This document shows positions 62,793 through 64,000 of a stretch of DNA of 64,000 nucleotides, in pieces (the first letter of the stretch is position 1; each line of letters begins with the position of its first letter). Made by a program: the position numbers and the translations under genes. Under the pieces are notes generated by a model that had not been told where the DNA came from, did not search any database, and saw only the letters and a list, made by a program, of their open reading frames with translations. Source of the stretch: Streptomyces agglomeratus (GTDB taxonomy: Bacteria > Actinomycetota > Actinomycetes > Streptomycetales > Streptomycetaceae). Location of the stretch: the NCBI RefSeq assembly GCF_001746415.1, contig NZ_MEHJ01000001.1, positions 4,292,501 through 4,356,500 of the forward strand, in the 5' to 3' direction.

Positions 62793-64000
62793 GTGAGCAT
62801 GGGTACCGGTCGATCCGGCATCAGCAGACGTGGTGTGCTCGGCGGCGCGATAGCCATAGCGGTGGCGGGCGCAGCTCCACCCGCGCACGGCGCCGCCCCA
62901 CCCGCGCAAGGCGCCGACGGGCACACCTCCTCCCCCCTGTGGCGGGAGTACGCCGCCACGCCCTTCACCCACCCCCAGATCCCGTACGTCGGCCGGGCCG
63001 GCGCCCGCGCCGGAGCTACCCGCGTCCCCCGCCGCCCCGTCGTCGCCAACGTCCTCCACCACGGCGCCCGGCCCGACGGCTCGGACGCCGCCCCCGCGAT
63101 CAACCGGGCCCTCGCCGCCGCCGGAGCCCGCGGCGGCGGCACCGTCCTCGTCCCGCCCGGTACGTACCGCATCGACGACGTGATCCGCATCGGCCACAGC
63201 GACGTCGTCCTGCGCGGCGCGGGCAGCGGCCGCACCAAGCTGCTCGCGACCAGGAACCTCACCGAGCTGATCGGTCCCTACGGCAGCCGCTACGGCGGTG
63301 ACAAGTCGTCCTGGTCCTGGGCCGGCGGCCTCATCTGGCTCTGCCCCCAAGCGCGTTACGACTCCCTCACCGCCGCCATCAGGGCCGGTGCCTGGCCCTT
63401 CGAAGGCTGGACCGGCAACAGGCGCGACGCATGGCGGACGCTCACCACCCTCGCCCCCGCCGAGCGCGGCGACCGGACCGTCACCGTCCACGACGCCGCC
63501 CACCTGCGCACCGGCCAACTCGTCCTCCTGCGCCTGGCCGACGACCCCGCCCACACCCTGCTGGCGCACATCGCGGGCGACAGCGCCGGGGCCCGGGCGT
63601 ACCCCTGGGCCGACAAGACCAAGCTGACCAGCTACGTCCCGTACGAATGGCCCGTACGCATCACCCGCGTCACCGGCCGCGAGGTCACCCTCGAACGCCC
63701 CCTGCCGCTCGACCTCCGCCCCGCCTGGGACCCGCGCCTCACCACCCCCGTCACCCCGCTCACCGGCTCGGGAGTCGAGGGCCTCACCCTCGAAGCGGTG
63801 GAGACGCCGCAGGCCCCGCACCTCCTCGACAAGGGCTACAACGGCGTCACATTCCAGTGCGCGTACGACTGCTGGGCCGAGGACGTCACCGTCCGCCACG
63901 CCGACAACGGCTTCGGCCTCGTCGCCGCCTCCGCCTGTACGCTGCGCCGCACCCGCGTCGAGGGCCGCGGCTCGCACCATCCGTACTTCTGCCGCGAGGG
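62793..64000 (+). CDS. Tat-exported pectate-lyase-like beta-helix protein (partial)
   Basis: Open at the right window edge, at least 402 residues. A Tat signal (SGISRRGVLGGAIAIAVAG) precedes a PL-6/pectate-lyase-3-like start: VVANVLHHGARPDGSDAAPA followed by GGGTVLVPPGTYRIDDVI, the hallmark of right-handed beta-helix polysaccharide lyases or hydrolases, then repeating strands. It is likely a secreted polysaccharide-degrading or carbohydrate-binding enzyme. GTG at 62793 with GGAGG 5 bases before it was chosen; ATG at 62799 is the alternative. Confidence 0.85.
   Translation, partial: MSMGTGRSGISRRGVLGGAIAIAVAGAAPPAHGAAPPAQGADGHTSSPLWREYAATPFTHPQIPYVGRAGARAGATRVPRRPVVANVLHHGARPDGSDAAPAINRALAAAGARGGGTVLVPPGTYRIDDVIRIGHSDVVLRGAGSGRTKLLATRNLTELIGPYGSRYGGDKSSWSWAGGLIWLCPQARYDSLTAAIRAGAWPFEGWTGNRRDAWRTLTTLAPAERGDRTVTVHDAAHLRTGQLVLLRLADDPAHTLLAHIAGDSAGARAYPWADKTKLTSYVPYEWPVRITRVTGREVTLERPLPLDLRPAWDPRLTTPVTPLTGSGVEGLTLEAVETPQAPHLLDKGYNGVTFQCAYDCWAEDVTVRHADNGFGLVAASACTLRRTRVEGRGSHHPYFCRE

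Noticed and set aside
62637..63980. Leftward 447-codon ORF
   Set aside because: Antisense shadow of the Tat-exported beta-helix gene, which has the signal peptide, ribosome site and domain motifs.

Overview
The window is about 72% GC chromosomal DNA from a Streptomyces or very close relative. Evidence: the rRNA sequences, strong GC3 bias, many GTG starts, GlnR, RsiG and Nur, mycothiol genes (mshA, mshD), F420-type enzymes, and a gene order that from memory matches the S. coelicolor SCO4126 to SCO4206 neighbourhood. That synteny was recalled, not searched.

Layout. (1) 1-1.9 kb: 3' part of a 23S rRNA, 5S rRNA and terminator, the end of an rrn operon. (2) 2.5-12.4 kb: a leftward operon of six genes resembling a stripped-down type IV secretion/conjugation machine (two-helix pilin-like protein, VirB8-like, VirB6-like, PrgI/SCO6880-like, VirB4 ATPase, VirD4-like protein with a broken P-loop), with a rightward VirB1-like lytic transglycosylase/NlpC-P60 gene and a peptidoglycan-binding protein beside it. 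This is the best candidate for an unusual system. (3) 12.6-17.1 kb: PAP2 phosphatase, Tat/lipoprotein flavoprotein, lipoprotein, small unknowns and several short tandem repeats. (4) 17.2-27.8 kb: CsoR copper sensor with its operator, then phosphate genes: DUF47-pit, and pstSCAB with a four-unit PHO box, followed by NUDIX, CHAD and ppk. (5) 28-31.4 kb: YtrA-type GntR/ABC operon and mshD. (6) 31.5-38.4 kb: secreted 5'-nucleotidase, an odd secreted serine-hydrolase-like protein ending in a 22-proline run, and an MprAB/PepD-like two-component system plus HtrA protease. (7) 38.5-48.9 kb: LacI regulator, glnR with a possible leader ORF and upstream terminator, MoaD-like protein, membrane proteins, a cysteine-containing leader peptide before a thiosulfate sulfurtransferase/DUF1416 pair, DsrE, FABP/nitrobindin, leaderless nur and YgfZ. 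(8) 48.9-56 kb: dtd, rsiG (c-di-GMP-armed anti-sigma-WhiG), asparaginase, acetyltransferase, F420-type reductase, DinB, and an XRE/HbhA-like/DUF2516 block with a perfect palindromic operator. (9) 56-64 kb: receiver-SpoIIE phosphatase, NlpC/P60 hydrolase with a possible sigma-E promoter, methyltransferase, mshA, YbjN, a small Gly/Asp/Asn-rich secreted protein, and a Tat-exported beta-helix protein cut by the window edge.

The region is mostly core genome. Less conserved-looking pieces are the polyproline hydrolase, the intergenic tandem repeats and a few microproteins. No tRNA, CRISPR array, IS element or prophage was seen.
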